Source of the DNA: Stenotrophomonas beteli
GTDB taxonomy: Bacteria; Pseudomonadota; Gammaproteobacteria; Xanthomonadales; Xanthomonadaceae
Direction of reading: 5' to 3'
Length of the DNA stretch: 64,000 bases
NCBI RefSeq assembly: GCF_001431665.1
Contig: NZ_LLXV01000013.1
Coordinates: forward strand, 1-64,000
A program made the position numbers and the translations under genes. This document shows, one piece after another, positions 50,960-59,586 of the stretch; the stretch's first letter is position 1, and each line of letters opens with the position of its first letter. The notes beneath the pieces were generated by a model, which made no database searches, was not told where the DNA came from, and saw nothing but the letters and a program-made list of their open reading frames with translations.

Positions 50960-51886
50960 TCAGGCCAGGGCCTGGCGCAGCAGGGCGCCTGCGCGCTGAA
51001 CCGCGATGCCGGTGGACGCGGCCACGGCCTGCAGGTGGATGCAGGCGTGAATCATCCCCGGCAGCCGCTCCAGCGTGCAGTCGACCCCCGCAGCCTGCAG
51101 GCGGTACGCGTACTGCTCGGCCTCGTCCCGCAACGGATCATGCTCGCAGCTGAGGACCGAGGCCGACGCCAATCCATGCAGTTCCGTTGCATGGGCGGGC
51201 GAGGCGAGAACCGGCGGCTGATCCAGATCACCCAGATAGGCCTGCCAGCAGCGCTGCATCAGTTCGGCACTGAGGTAGTAGCCAGTGGCGTAGTCGCGGT
51301 AGGAATCGCTGTCCATGCCGGCGTCCAGCGCCGGGTACAGCAGCACCTGATGGCGAGGCTGCGGCAGCCCGAGATCGCGCAGCAGCAGGCAGCAGGCGGC
51401 CGCCAGATTGCCACCGGCGCTGTCACCGCCGATGGCCAGCCGCTGCCGGTCCAGTCCGAGCAGTTCGGCGTTGGCCTGCAGCCACGACCAGGCGTCAGCA
51501 ACGTCGTGCAGCGGTACCGGGAACGGATGTTCCGGCGCAAGCCGGTAGCCGACTGCCGCGACCACGCAGCCGCTGGCATTGGCCAGGGCGCGGCAGGGAC
51601 CGTCGTAGACCGCCAGCGAACACTGGAACCAGCCCCCGCCATGGGCGAACAACAAGGCCGGCGCCGGTCCATCGGGCAGCCCTTCCGGTGTGTAAAGGCG
51701 GACTTCCAACGCGTGGCCGTCGCGTGCGATCACCGCATGTTCGATCACATGCGCAACCGGCTGCGGCGCACCCTGCAACGGTGGCAGCGCGCTCTCGCTG
51801 ATCGCACGCAGCTCGCGCAGGTCCTCCGGCAGCGGATGGACCGCGATGGCATCGACGAACTGCTGCAGCGCCGGTTCAAGCTGCAT
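50960..51886 (-). CDS. Alpha/beta hydrolase, HSL-type esterase
   Basis: The 308-residue product carries the oxyanion motif LLFAHGGGWFQCSL near 78, the nucleophile elbow IGGDSAGGNLAAACCLLL near 152, and later Asp (SCEHDPLRDEAE near 248) and His (PGMIHACIHL near 280). This is the hormone-sensitive-lipase family IV, which hydrolyses short-chain esters. It is last in a three-gene minus-strand operon and overlaps the preceding epoxide hydrolase-like gene by 11 bp. Confidence 0.92.
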   Translation of the reverse strand: MQLEPALQQFVDAIAVHPLPEDLRELRAISESALPPLQGAPQPVAHVIEHAVIARDGHALEVRLYTPEGLPDGPAPALLFAHGGGWFQCSLAVYDGPCRALANASGCVVAAVGYRLAPEHPFPVPLHDVADAWSWLQANAELLGLDRQRLAIGGDSAGGNLAAACCLLLRDLGLPQPRHQVLLYPALDAGMDSDSYRDYATGYYLSAELMQRCWQAYLGDLDQPPVLASPAHATELHGLASASVLSCEHDPLRDEAEQYAYRLQAAGVDCTLERLPGMIHACIHLQAVAASTGIAVQRAGALLRQALA

Positions 51887-52769
51887 GGCGCGCCTCCCGC
51901 AGGAACGGCAGCAGCTGGGCCAGGAACGCCTGCGGCGCTTCTTCCATGATGAAGTGGCCGCAGCCCGGCAAGATGCTGCCGCGCACGTTGTCGGCGTGCG
52001 GTTGCAGGGTCAGCATCGGCGCATCGGCGGTGGCGTGTTCGGCGCCGATCGCGAGCACCGGCATCGCCAGCCGGCGCTGCGCGCGCAGCTTGTTCTGGCG
52101 GATGGTCTCCGGAATCGCGCGGTACCAGGCGAAGCCGGCCCGCAGTGCGCCGGGGCGGCTGTAGGCGGCGATGTAGGTATCGGCGGCCACCGCATCGCGC
52201 CGGTACGACCAGCGGTCGAACATGAATTCCAGGTAGGCGCGTTCGCGTCCGCTGATGAGCGCCTCGGGCAGGTCGGTCACCTGGTTGAACATGAAGTGCC
52301 AGAGGAAGATGTTGTCGGCCGGTGCGGCGAAAATGCCGGGTTCCGGCGCGAGGCCGGGAATCACCGCTTCGGTGACCGCCAGCTGTCGCACCGCCTGCGG
52401 CTGGTCGCTGGCCAGCGCATAGGCGATCCACATGCCGATGTCGTGGCCGACCAGCTGATAGCGTGCGTGGCCGAGCGCCAGCATGGTCTGGTGCAGGATG
52501 GCGGCGGCGCTGCCGGTGTCGTAACCGTGGCTTGGGCGATCGGATTCGCCGATGCCCGGCGGATCCACGGCAATCGCTTCGAAGCCGGCCTCGGCCAGGG
52601 CGTGCAGCACGTGGCGCCAGGCGTACCAGGTCTGTGGCCAGCCGGGAATCAGCAGCACCGGCTCGCCGTGGCCGGCGGATACGCAATGCACGCGCTGGCC
52701 CTCGATGCGCAGGTAGTGGTGGCGCAGGGCGTCGTCGCCGGCAGCGCCAGCGGAAAGGGATGTGGTCAT
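51876..52769 (-). CDS. Alpha/beta hydrolase, epoxide hydrolase-like
   Basis: The 297-residue product has HGEPVLLIPGWPQTWYAWRH near 35 and an Asp nucleophile in YQLVGHDIGMWIAYALAS near 108. The catalytic His is in LPGCGHFIMEEAPQAFL near 275. The Asp nucleophile rather than Ser places it with epoxide hydrolases and haloalkane dehalogenases, and the cap domain (LWHFMFNQVTDLPEAL) fits the former. It is the middle gene of the operon. Physiological substrate unknown. Confidence 0.88.
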   Translation of the reverse strand: MTTSLSAGAAGDDALRHHYLRIEGQRVHCVSAGHGEPVLLIPGWPQTWYAWRHVLHALAEAGFEAIAVDPPGIGESDRPSHGYDTGSAAAILHQTMLALGHARYQLVGHDIGMWIAYALASDQPQAVRQLAVTEAVIPGLAPEPGIFAAPADNIFLWHFMFNQVTDLPEALISGRERAYLEFMFDRWSYRRDAVAADTYIAAYSRPGALRAGFAWYRAIPETIRQNKLRAQRRLAMPVLAIGAEHATADAPMLTLQPHADNVRGSILPGCGHFIMEEAPQAFLAQLLPFLREARHAA

Positions 52770-52790
52770 GGGGGAGTGCTCCGTTGGTGC

Positions 52791-53846
52791 TCAGGCGATG
52801 CCGAGCATCTGCTGCATCTGTGCGGTGCTGATGGGAGCACCGGCGAAGTCGTCGAAAATCTTGTCGGTGACCGGAATGATGTGGTCGCGGATGAACGCGG
52901 CACCTTCGCGCGCGCCGGCGTCCGGGTCCTTCAGGCAGCACTCCCATTCCAGCGTCGCCCAGCCCGGGTAGTCGTACTGGGCCAGCTTGGAGAAGATCGA
53001 CTTGAAGTCGACCTGGCCGTCGCCCAGCGAGCGGAAGCGGCCCGCACGTTCGGTCCAGTCGGCATACCCGCCATAGATGCCCTGGCGGCCGCTGGGGCGG
53101 AACTCCGCATCCTTGACGTGGAACATGCGGATCAGCGGGTGGTAGATGTCCAGGTACTCCAGGTAGTCCAGCTGCTGCAGCACGAAGTGGCTGGGATCGA
53201 ACAGGATGCGGCAGCGAGCGTGCTGGCCGACGCGTTCGAAGAAGCGCTCGAAGCTGGTGCCGTCGTGCAGGTCTTCGCTGGGGTGGATCTCGTAGCAGAG
53301 GTTGACGCCGTTGTCCTCGCAGGTATCGAGGATCGGCCGCCAGCGTCGTGCCAGTTCGTCGAATGCCGCATCGATCAGGCCCGGCGGGCGCTGCGGGAAC
53401 GGGAACAGGTAGGGCCAGGCGAACGAGCCGGAGAAGGTGCCCATGTCCTGCAGGCCCAGCCGACGCGAGGCGCGGGCGGCAAGGTGCAGCTGCTGCTGCG
53501 CCCATTCGCTGCGGGCTTTCGGATTGCCGCGCACTGCTTCCGGTGCGAAGCCATCGCAGAGCTCGTCGTAGGCTGGATGCACGGCCACCAGCTGGCCGAG
53601 AAGGTGGGTGGTCAGTTCACTGACCTGCAGGCCGTGCGCGGCGAGGGTGCCGCGGATGTCGTCGCAGTAATCCTGGCTGCCGGCGGCAGTGGCCAGGTCG
53701 AACAGGCGCGCGTCCCAGGCCGGGATCTGCAGGGCCTTGAAACCGTGGCCGGCGGCCCACGCGGCGATGCCGGCAAGTGAGTTGAACGGGGCCTGGTCGC
53801 CGGCGAACTGCGCCAGGTGCAGGCTGGGGCCCCTGAGGGTCTGCAT
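52791..53846 (-). CDS. Sugar phosphate isomerase/epimerase-like TIM-barrel protein
   Basis: The 351-residue product (start 53846 behind GGAG) has features of the xylose isomerase-like AP-endonuclease-2 fold. These include LQIPAWDARLFDLATAAGS, NLCYEIHPSEDLHDG near 175 with metal-binding Glu, ILFDPSHFVLQQLDYLEY near 207, FHVKDAE near 236 and WATLEWECCLKDPD near 293. Such proteins isomerise sugars or inositol derivatives using divalent metals. It is first in the operon, directly behind the TetR operator. Confidence 0.88.
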   Translation of the reverse strand: MQTLRGPSLHLAQFAGDQAPFNSLAGIAAWAAGHGFKALQIPAWDARLFDLATAAGSQDYCDDIRGTLAAHGLQVSELTTHLLGQLVAVHPAYDELCDGFAPEAVRGNPKARSEWAQQQLHLAARASRRLGLQDMGTFSGSFAWPYLFPFPQRPPGLIDAAFDELARRWRPILDTCEDNGVNLCYEIHPSEDLHDGTSFERFFERVGQHARCRILFDPSHFVLQQLDYLEYLDIYHPLIRMFHVKDAEFRPSGRQGIYGGYADWTERAGRFRSLGDGQVDFKSIFSKLAQYDYPGWATLEWECCLKDPDAGAREGAAFIRDHIIPVTDKIFDDFAGAPISTAQMQQMLGIA

Positions 53847-53861
53847 GTGTTGCTCCAATTG

Positions 53862-53877
53862 TTTGTCGGTCGACAAA
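53862..53877. promoter_or_regulatory. TetR operator, perfect 16-bp palindrome
   Basis: TTTGTCGGTCGACAAA has perfect dyad symmetry. It sits directly after the -10 of the leftward operon promoter, between that operon and the divergent tetR gene. Confidence 0.72.
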
Positions 53878-53905
53878 GAATAGGGGCGGCTCTCGCGGTG
53901 GTCAA
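53877..53905 (-). promoter_or_regulatory. Predicted promoter of isomerase-hydrolase operon
   Basis: On the minus strand TTGACC (53900-53905) is 17 bp from TATTCT (53877-53882). The palindromic operator begins at the transcription start. Confidence 0.6.
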
Positions 53906-53947
53906 CACCCGCGTTACACTGCGCGCCTCACTGGAGCAGGCAGGCAG

Positions 53948-54529
53948 ATGGCAGGGCGACCGCGCGAATTCGACAGGGACCAGGCGTTGCGCAGGGCGAT
54001 GCTGCTGTTCTGGCAGCACGGCTATGAAGGCACGTCGATGTCGGCACTGGTCGAAGCACTGGGCATCGCCTCTGCGCGCATCTACGCCGCGTTCGGCAGC
54101 AAGGAGCAGTTGTTCCGCGAAGCCGTTGCGCTGTACGAGGACGGCGAGGGCGGCTTCGCGCCGCGCGCGCTGGAGCAGGCGTCGCTGCGTGAGGCGATCG
54201 GTTCGATGCTGCGCGAGGCGGTGCTGACCTACACCCGGCGCGGGCGTCCGCATGGCTGCCTGGTGGTGTCTTCGGCCAGCAGCGTGTCGCCCGATGGCGA
54301 GGGCGTGCGGGACTGGCTGGCCAGCCATCGACGCCAGCGCACGGCGGCGATCATCGCGCGGCTGCAGCAGGCCCAGGCCGAAGGGCAGCTGGCCGGCGAT
54401 GTGGCGGTGCAGGCGCTGGGCGATTACTTCGCCACGGTGCTGCACGGCATTTCGGTGCAGGCCCGTGACGGCATCAGCCGCGAGCGCCTGCTGGCGATGG
54501 TCGACGTGGCGTTGAGCCTGCTGCCCTGA
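53948..54529 (+). CDS. TetR-family regulator
   Basis: The 193-residue product opens AGRPREFDRDQALRRAMLLF. The HTH is ALVEALGIASARIYAAFGSK near 33-52. The C-terminal ligand domain includes TRRGRPHGCLVVSSASSV near 98, typical of the subgroup that controls divergent oxidoreductase or hydrolase genes. It is divergent from the three-gene operon with a shared palindrome, so it is the likely repressor. Confidence 0.92.
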   Translation: MAGRPREFDRDQALRRAMLLFWQHGYEGTSMSALVEALGIASARIYAAFGSKEQLFREAVALYEDGEGGFAPRALEQASLREAIGSMLREAVLTYTRRGRPHGCLVVSSASSVSPDGEGVRDWLASHRRQRTAAIIARLQQAQAEGQLAGDVAVQALGDYFATVLHGISVQARDGISRERLLAMVDVALSLLP

Positions 54530-54535
54530 GATCCA

Positions 54536-54575
54536 GGGTCAGAACCGTTTTCCCTTGGAAAACGGATCTGACCCC
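54536..54575. repeat. GGTCAGA-type palindrome, copy 1
   Basis: Left arm 54536-54553 and right arm 54557-54575 pair with one mismatch around CTT. The right arm is identical to that of the palindrome at 62841. It lies 6 bp past the tetR stop and may end its transcript. Confidence 0.8.
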
Positions 54576-54738
54576 AGGCGCTGCCGGCTGACTGTGCCGA
54601 AACCGCTTGTTTCGCCGGGCCTGGGCGCCGCGCAACGAAATCGTAACAAATTGGGGGATAATGGCCGCTTGCGCAGTTCTCCTCCTTTTTTGCCGCCCGG
54701 CTCGCGCAGGCCGCACGGACGCCTCCTCAGAGCATTCC

Positions 54739-57069
54739 ATGCCCTCCCATTCCGATTCCCGCCGCCTGTCGGGTATGTCGTCTTCCTTCGTTTCCTTCCG
54801 CCGCCACCCGCTGGCCCTGGCCTGTGCCGGCCTGGCCCTGGTCGGCAGCTTCGGTGCCGCCGCGCAGGACAGCGCGCCGACCCCGACTGGCCTGGACACG
54901 ATCACCGTGACCGCTGAACACCGTGAGCAGAACCTGCAGGAAGTGCCGGTCTCGGTGGGCGTTGTGCAGGGCGAGCGCATGCGCGACTTCACCGCCGGCG
55001 GCGATGACACCCTGCTGGCACTGTCTGGCCGCGTACCGAGCCTGTATGCGGAAACCACCACCGGCCGCATCTTCCCGCGCTTCTACATCCGCGGCCTGGG
55101 CAACATCGATTTCTACCTGGGTGCCTCGCAGCCGGTGTCGATCATCCAGGACGATGTGGTGCTGGAGCACGTGGTGCTGAAGTCCAACCCGGTCTACGAC
55201 GTGGACCAGGTGGAAGTGCTGCGCGGCCCGCAGGGCTCGCTGTTCGGCCGCAACACCACCGCCGGCATCGTCAAGTTCGACACCCTGAAGCCGACCCAGG
55301 ACTACACCGGCCGCGTCAGCGCCAGCTATGCGACCTACAACAGCGTGTCGATCGACGGCGGCTTTGGTGGTCCGATCAATGATATCGCCTCGTTCCGCGT
55401 GTCGGCGCTGTACCAGCACCGCGACGACTACGTCGACAACACCTACAAGGGCCCGAGCGCCGACGGCACGGTCAGCCCGAAGAAGAACGCCATGGGCGGC
55501 TTCGATGACCGCAACGTGCGCGCGCAGCTGCTGCTGACCCCGAGCGACCAGTTCTCGATCCTGGCCTCAGCCCATGCCCGCGACTATGAAGGCACCTCGA
55601 CCCTGTTCCTGCGCAGTGCGCTGACCAAGGGCTCCAACAAGACCGACGTGGCGCGCGACAAGGTGGCCTACGACGAAGCCGACAACAACCCGCAGGCCTA
55701 CAAGACCTACGGCGGCTCGGTGAAAGCGCGCTACGACTTCGGCGCGATCGACTTCACCTCGATCACCGCCTATGAGACCACCTCCGGCTACAGCCGTGGT
55801 GACACCGACGGCGGCGCTGCGGTGAACTTCCCGGTCAACGGCGTGCCGAACGGCTACGGCCAGTCGATGGGCCGCATCCGCGACCTGGACCAGTGGACCC
55901 AGGAATTCCGCTTGGCCAGCCATGACGACAGCGCCCTGCAGTGGCAGGCCGGTGCGTTCTACTTCAACGGCAGCGACACCACCGACTTCTACCAGCGCGC
56001 GTGGTTCCTGCAGGGCGCGGCCCGCAACCCGAACAACTGGGTGCGCCTGCGCAACAAGAACACCTCCTGGGCCGGATTCGGCCAGCTGAGCTACGCCTTC
56101 ACCGACAAGTTCACCATCACCGCCGGCCTGCGCCAGACCAGGGACGAGAAGCACACGCGTCTGCTGAAGACCGCCGATACCGCCGCCGGCGTGGTGACCT
56201 ACAAGGGCCGCACCGACGTCAGGATGTCCGACACCACCCCGAGCTGGGATCTGAGCGCGATGTACCAGATCACCCCGGACGTGAGCGTCTACGCCAAGGT
56301 CGCGCGTGGCTTCCGTGGCCCGACCATCCAGGGCCGTTCGGCGGTGTTCAATGCCGATTTCACTACCGCCGATTCCGAGACGATCCTGTCCTGGGAAGCG
56401 GGCGTGAAAAGCAGCCTGTGGGACAACCGCCTGCGCCTGAATGCCACCGCGTTCACCTACACCGTCAACGACATCCAGCTCAACGGCAACGATTCGGATG
56501 GCAACGGCGTCCTGTTCAACGCCGACAAGGCCAAGGCCTACGGCTTCGAAGCCGACATGGAGCTGCGCCCGATCCCGAACCTGACCCTGAGCGCCGGCCT
56601 GAGCCTGTTGCACAGCGAGATCAAGGACAAGCGCGTGTACGCGCAGGTCTGCGGCCTCAATGGCCAGGTGGTGTGCACGGTCAATGACCCGACCATCAAG
56701 GTCGGTGCCAACACTTTCGCGCAGATCGACGGCAACCCGCTGCCGAACGCGCCGAAGTACAACGTCAACCTGGCCGCCCGCTATGACTTCCCGGTCAGCG
56801 ATGCCGGCACCATGTTCGTCTCCACCGACTGGAACAAGCAGGGTTACACCAGCTTCGTGCTGTACGACAGCAAGGAGTTCAACTCCAAGGGTGACTTCGA
56901 GGGTGGCCTGAAGATCGGCTACTCGGGCAACTACGGTGCCTACGAAGTGGCGCTGTTCGCGCGCAACATCACCAACGAGAAGAACCTCAAGGGCGTGATC
57001 GAGAACTACATGGCCGCGGTCTACAACGAGCCGCGCACCGTCGGTGTCTCGCTGAACATGAACTGGTAA
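54739..57069 (+). CDS. TonB-dependent receptor
   Basis: The 776-residue product has a signal peptide (HPLALACAGLALVGSFGAAAQ). The TonB box region LDTITVTAEHREQNLQEVPV is near 55. The plug domain contains RIFPRFYIRGLGNIDFYLGA and LRGPQGSLFGRNTTAGIVKF near 165. The beta-barrel ends in NEPRTVGVSLNMNW with the terminal aromatic residue needed for outer-membrane assembly. Start 54739 or MSS at 54775 would both give a signal peptide. Ligand unknown. A gene-level regulator is not seen nearby. Confidence 0.95.
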   Translation: MPSHSDSRRLSGMSSSFVSFRRHPLALACAGLALVGSFGAAAQDSAPTPTGLDTITVTAEHREQNLQEVPVSVGVVQGERMRDFTAGGDDTLLALSGRVPSLYAETTTGRIFPRFYIRGLGNIDFYLGASQPVSIIQDDVVLEHVVLKSNPVYDVDQVEVLRGPQGSLFGRNTTAGIVKFDTLKPTQDYTGRVSASYATYNSVSIDGGFGGPINDIASFRVSALYQHRDDYVDNTYKGPSADGTVSPKKNAMGGFDDRNVRAQLLLTPSDQFSILASAHARDYEGTSTLFLRSALTKGSNKTDVARDKVAYDEADNNPQAYKTYGGSVKARYDFGAIDFTSITAYETTSGYSRGDTDGGAAVNFPVNGVPNGYGQSMGRIRDLDQWTQEFRLASHDDSALQWQAGAFYFNGSDTTDFYQRAWFLQGAARNPNNWVRLRNKNTSWAGFGQLSYAFTDKFTITAGLRQTRDEKHTRLLKTADTAAGVVTYKGRTDVRMSDTTPSWDLSAMYQITPDVSVYAKVARGFRGPTIQGRSAVFNADFTTADSETILSWEAGVKSSLWDNRLRLNATAFTYTVNDIQLNGNDSDGNGVLFNADKAKAYGFEADMELRPIPNLTLSAGLSLLHSEIKDKRVYAQVCGLNGQVVCTVNDPTIKVGANTFAQIDGNPLPNAPKYNVNLAARYDFPVSDAGTMFVSTDWNKQGYTSFVLYDSKEFNSKGDFEGGLKIGYSGNYGAYEVALFARNITNEKNLKGVIENYMAAVYNEPRTVGVSLNMNW

Positions 57070-57092
57070 TTCCAGCCGTCCGTGTTTCGGAA

Positions 57093-57118
57093 ACGGCGCT
57101 CCTGGAGCGCCGTTTTTC
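57093..57118 (+). terminator. Terminator after TonB receptor
   Basis: ACGGCGCTC-CTG-GAGCGCCGT is followed by TTTT. Confidence 0.9.
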
Positions 57119-57163
57119 GTGGGCCGTGCTAAGGTCCTGCCCTGTGTTGAAAGGATCTCGACC

Positions 57164-58297
57164 ATGCTTGATGCGCTGTACCAGACCTATTCCGATGCCA
57201 GCGCCGGCGCAGAGCTGCAGGCGCGCTGCCGCGAGCAGGTGGTGTCCTGGCGTTGGGCCAGCCACTCGATGGCCTTCGTGGTGCCGTTCATGCGCGAAGA
57301 GCACGGTGGGCCGCTGCCGCGCTGGATCGCCGATACCAAGGCCGATCCCGCCAGGCATGTCCACCATGGGTTTGATGCGCAAGGGCGGATCATCCTGGAG
57401 TGCGAGCCCAATGGCAGCCTGTCGGTCTGGCTGCATCTGGCGGACGTCCGGCAGCAGTTCTCGTTCCACAACTCGGGCAGCCTCGGCTCGATCACCCAGT
57501 TCCGCGAATCCGGTGGACGCCTGCAGGAACTGCAGCTGGCGGCCGAGGGTCGTGGCTTCACCGAGCACTACGAGTGGGAAGGCGAGCGCCTGCAGCGGGT
57601 GCTGATCGAGAACCGCGGCGACGGCCGGCGCACCTGGTGGTGCCAACGCCTGCATGACTATGACGATGACGGCCAGTTGCAGCGAATGACGCTGGAGTAC
57701 CTGGACCGCAGGAAGCGCCGCAAGGGCGACGCGCAGCTGCTCTATCTGCGGCCCAGGAAGGGAGAAACGCTGGCGACGGTCAGCGCGCAGGTGCAGCACC
57801 TGTTGCAGGAGTCACTCGCCGATGCGTTGCCACGCATCCCTCAGGAAGAGCCGCTGTACTGCCTGCTGCTGTGCTTCACCGGGGAAGACGTGCCGGCGGC
57901 CTGGCCGCCGTTCCTGGTCTGGGGCCGGCAGTCGCATCGTGAGCAGGTCCTGGCACGTGGCGAGGATGTGGCCTATTACCTGTGGGCACCGGATGAGATC
58001 CGCCAGGCGCAGGGCGGGTCCTGCGAACGCTGGTTCGATGCGCCCGCGCTGGTGCAGGCGTGCGCCCGCCACAACCAGTACATGGCACTGCGGCAGAGTC
58101 CGGCCTCGGCGATGCAGGTGCTGAAGAAAGTGGCCGCGTGGCTGGACGAGCCGGAACAGCGCAGGCAGCTGCGGACCACCGATGATTTCGTGGTGGCGGT
58201 GGCAGACAACACCGGCAGTGTCGATCCGTTGCCGGCCCTGCGGCGGGCACTGGCGCCCGAGCGCTGGGCGCTGCTGAAAACGCGCGGCTACGTTTGA
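57164..58297 (+). CDS. Conserved hypothetical protein (377 aa)
   Basis: The product has 377 residues from MLDALYQTYSDASAGAELQA behind AAGGA. The first half is beta-rich with repeated short strands (GRIILECEPNGSLSVWLHLA; FTEHYEWEGERLQRVLIENR; RLHDYDDDGQLQRMTLEYLD), resembling YD-type or DUF-like immunity/effector folds. The second half is mixed helical (LYCLLLCFTGEDVPAAWPPF). There is no signal peptide. No family is recognised with confidence. Confidence 0.75.
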   Translation: MLDALYQTYSDASAGAELQARCREQVVSWRWASHSMAFVVPFMREEHGGPLPRWIADTKADPARHVHHGFDAQGRIILECEPNGSLSVWLHLADVRQQFSFHNSGSLGSITQFRESGGRLQELQLAAEGRGFTEHYEWEGERLQRVLIENRGDGRRTWWCQRLHDYDDDGQLQRMTLEYLDRRKRRKGDAQLLYLRPRKGETLATVSAQVQHLLQESLADALPRIPQEEPLYCLLLCFTGEDVPAAWPPFLVWGRQSHREQVLARGEDVAYYLWAPDEIRQAQGGSCERWFDAPALVQACARHNQYMALRQSPASAMQVLKKVAAWLDEPEQRRQLRTTDDFVVAVADNTGSVDPLPALRRALAPERWALLKTRGYV

Positions 58298-58422
58298 CGC
58301 TGGCGCGGCCCGCCCCGGGCCGCCCTTTGCTGTTGCCTCAGGCCGCAGTGAGGCCGCTGTGCTGTGTGCGCCGGGGGCGGCTCCACTGCGCTGGCGCCGG
58401 ATGTGCCCGGCGCCTGCCGAAA

Positions 58423-59502
58423 TCAGCGTGCGGGCAGCAGTGCCTGCAGCCGCGATTCCAGTTCCTGCTGGCGCCAGCCGGCCAGCGCGGCGGGCCATTG
58501 GCGGCGTTCCAGATAGCTTTCCAGGTGCTTGCGCGAGGCCAGCACGCCGTCCGGCAGGCCCAGTTCGCGGCTGCGTTCGGCCACCGCATCCTGCAGCTTC
58601 TTCAGGGCCTGCTTGTTGCTGTCATTGGCCGGCAGCGCCAGCGGGGCATCGGCCTCATCAGCCAGCGGCGTGTCCAGCGCCTGCCAGATCGCTGCGGCGA
58701 GCTTGCGCGGTGCTTTCGGGAACTGCTCGAACAGCTTGCCCAGCCCGTCCGCATCGGCCGGTGGCGTGCGTGCGAGGGTGGCGGCCAGTTCGTTGTCCAG
58801 GATCCAGCTGCGCGGCCGGTCGCTGCTGCGCGCCTGTACGTCGCGCCAGCGCAGCAGGCGAAGCAGGCGACGCTGTGCGGCGGCATCGAGGAACTGCGCC
58901 GAGCGCATCGCCAGGTGGGGCCAGCGATCCTCATCGTTGGCGACGCTGGCCAGCAGGCGCTCGCCATCGTCATGCAGCCACTGCTGTCGCCCCAGCGCCT
59001 GCAGCCGGGCATCGATGGCGTCATGCAGGGCGAACAGGTGCTCGACATCGTCGGCGGCATACTGCAGCTGCGACTCGGACAATGGCCGGCGCATCCAGTC
59101 CGAACGGGTCTCTCCCTTGGCCAGGGTCACGCCGGTGATTTCCGCCACCAGCTTCTGGTAGCCCATGCCACCGCCGATGCCGGCCAGTGCAGCGCCGATC
59201 TGAGTGTCGAACAGGGGGCGCGGCAGCACGCCGCAGGCCCACTTGAAGGCGACCAGGTCTTCGCTGGCGCTGTGCATCACCTTGGTGATCGATTCGTCGG
59301 CCAGCCACGGCGCCAATGCGTCGGTCATGCCGGGAATCAGCGGGTCGATCAGCAGAATGTCCTGTCCGACCGCCATCTGCACCAGCGCCAGCTGCGGCCA
59401 GAAGGTCCGTTCACGGATGAATTCGGTGTCCAGGCCGATGCGGGCCGGGCGCTGCTGGAAGTACGCATCCAGCTCGGCGGGGGTGGTGATCCAGGTTGCC
59501 AC
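58423..59502 (-). CDS. rnd: Ribonuclease D
   Basis: The 359-residue product has the DEDD exonuclease motifs: RIGLDTEFIRERTFWPQLAL near 17, VMHSASEDLVAFK near 76 and LQYAADDVEHLFALHDAID near 147. An HRDC domain follows (about 205-285, RRLLRLLRWRDVQA). RNase D trims tRNA 3' ends and degrades RNA in the 3'-5' direction. It is divergent from the FGE-like lipoprotein gene. Full length for the family. Confidence 0.95.
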   Translation of the reverse strand: MATWITTPAELDAYFQQRPARIGLDTEFIRERTFWPQLALVQMAVGQDILLIDPLIPGMTDALAPWLADESITKVMHSASEDLVAFKWACGVLPRPLFDTQIGAALAGIGGGMGYQKLVAEITGVTLAKGETRSDWMRRPLSESQLQYAADDVEHLFALHDAIDARLQALGRQQWLHDDGERLLASVANDEDRWPHLAMRSAQFLDAAAQRRLLRLLRWRDVQARSSDRPRSWILDNELAATLARTPPADADGLGKLFEQFPKAPRKLAAAIWQALDTPLADEADAPLALPANDSNKQALKKLQDAVAERSRELGLPDGVLASRKHLESYLERRQWPAALAGWRQQELESRLQALLPAR

Positions 59503-59586
59503 GGGTCAGGGCCTACTACTCGGGTTTGCTCAGGCAGGGGAGAATAGCCTAACGTCGGTCCGCATCCGTGCCGAAGGAGACTGTGC

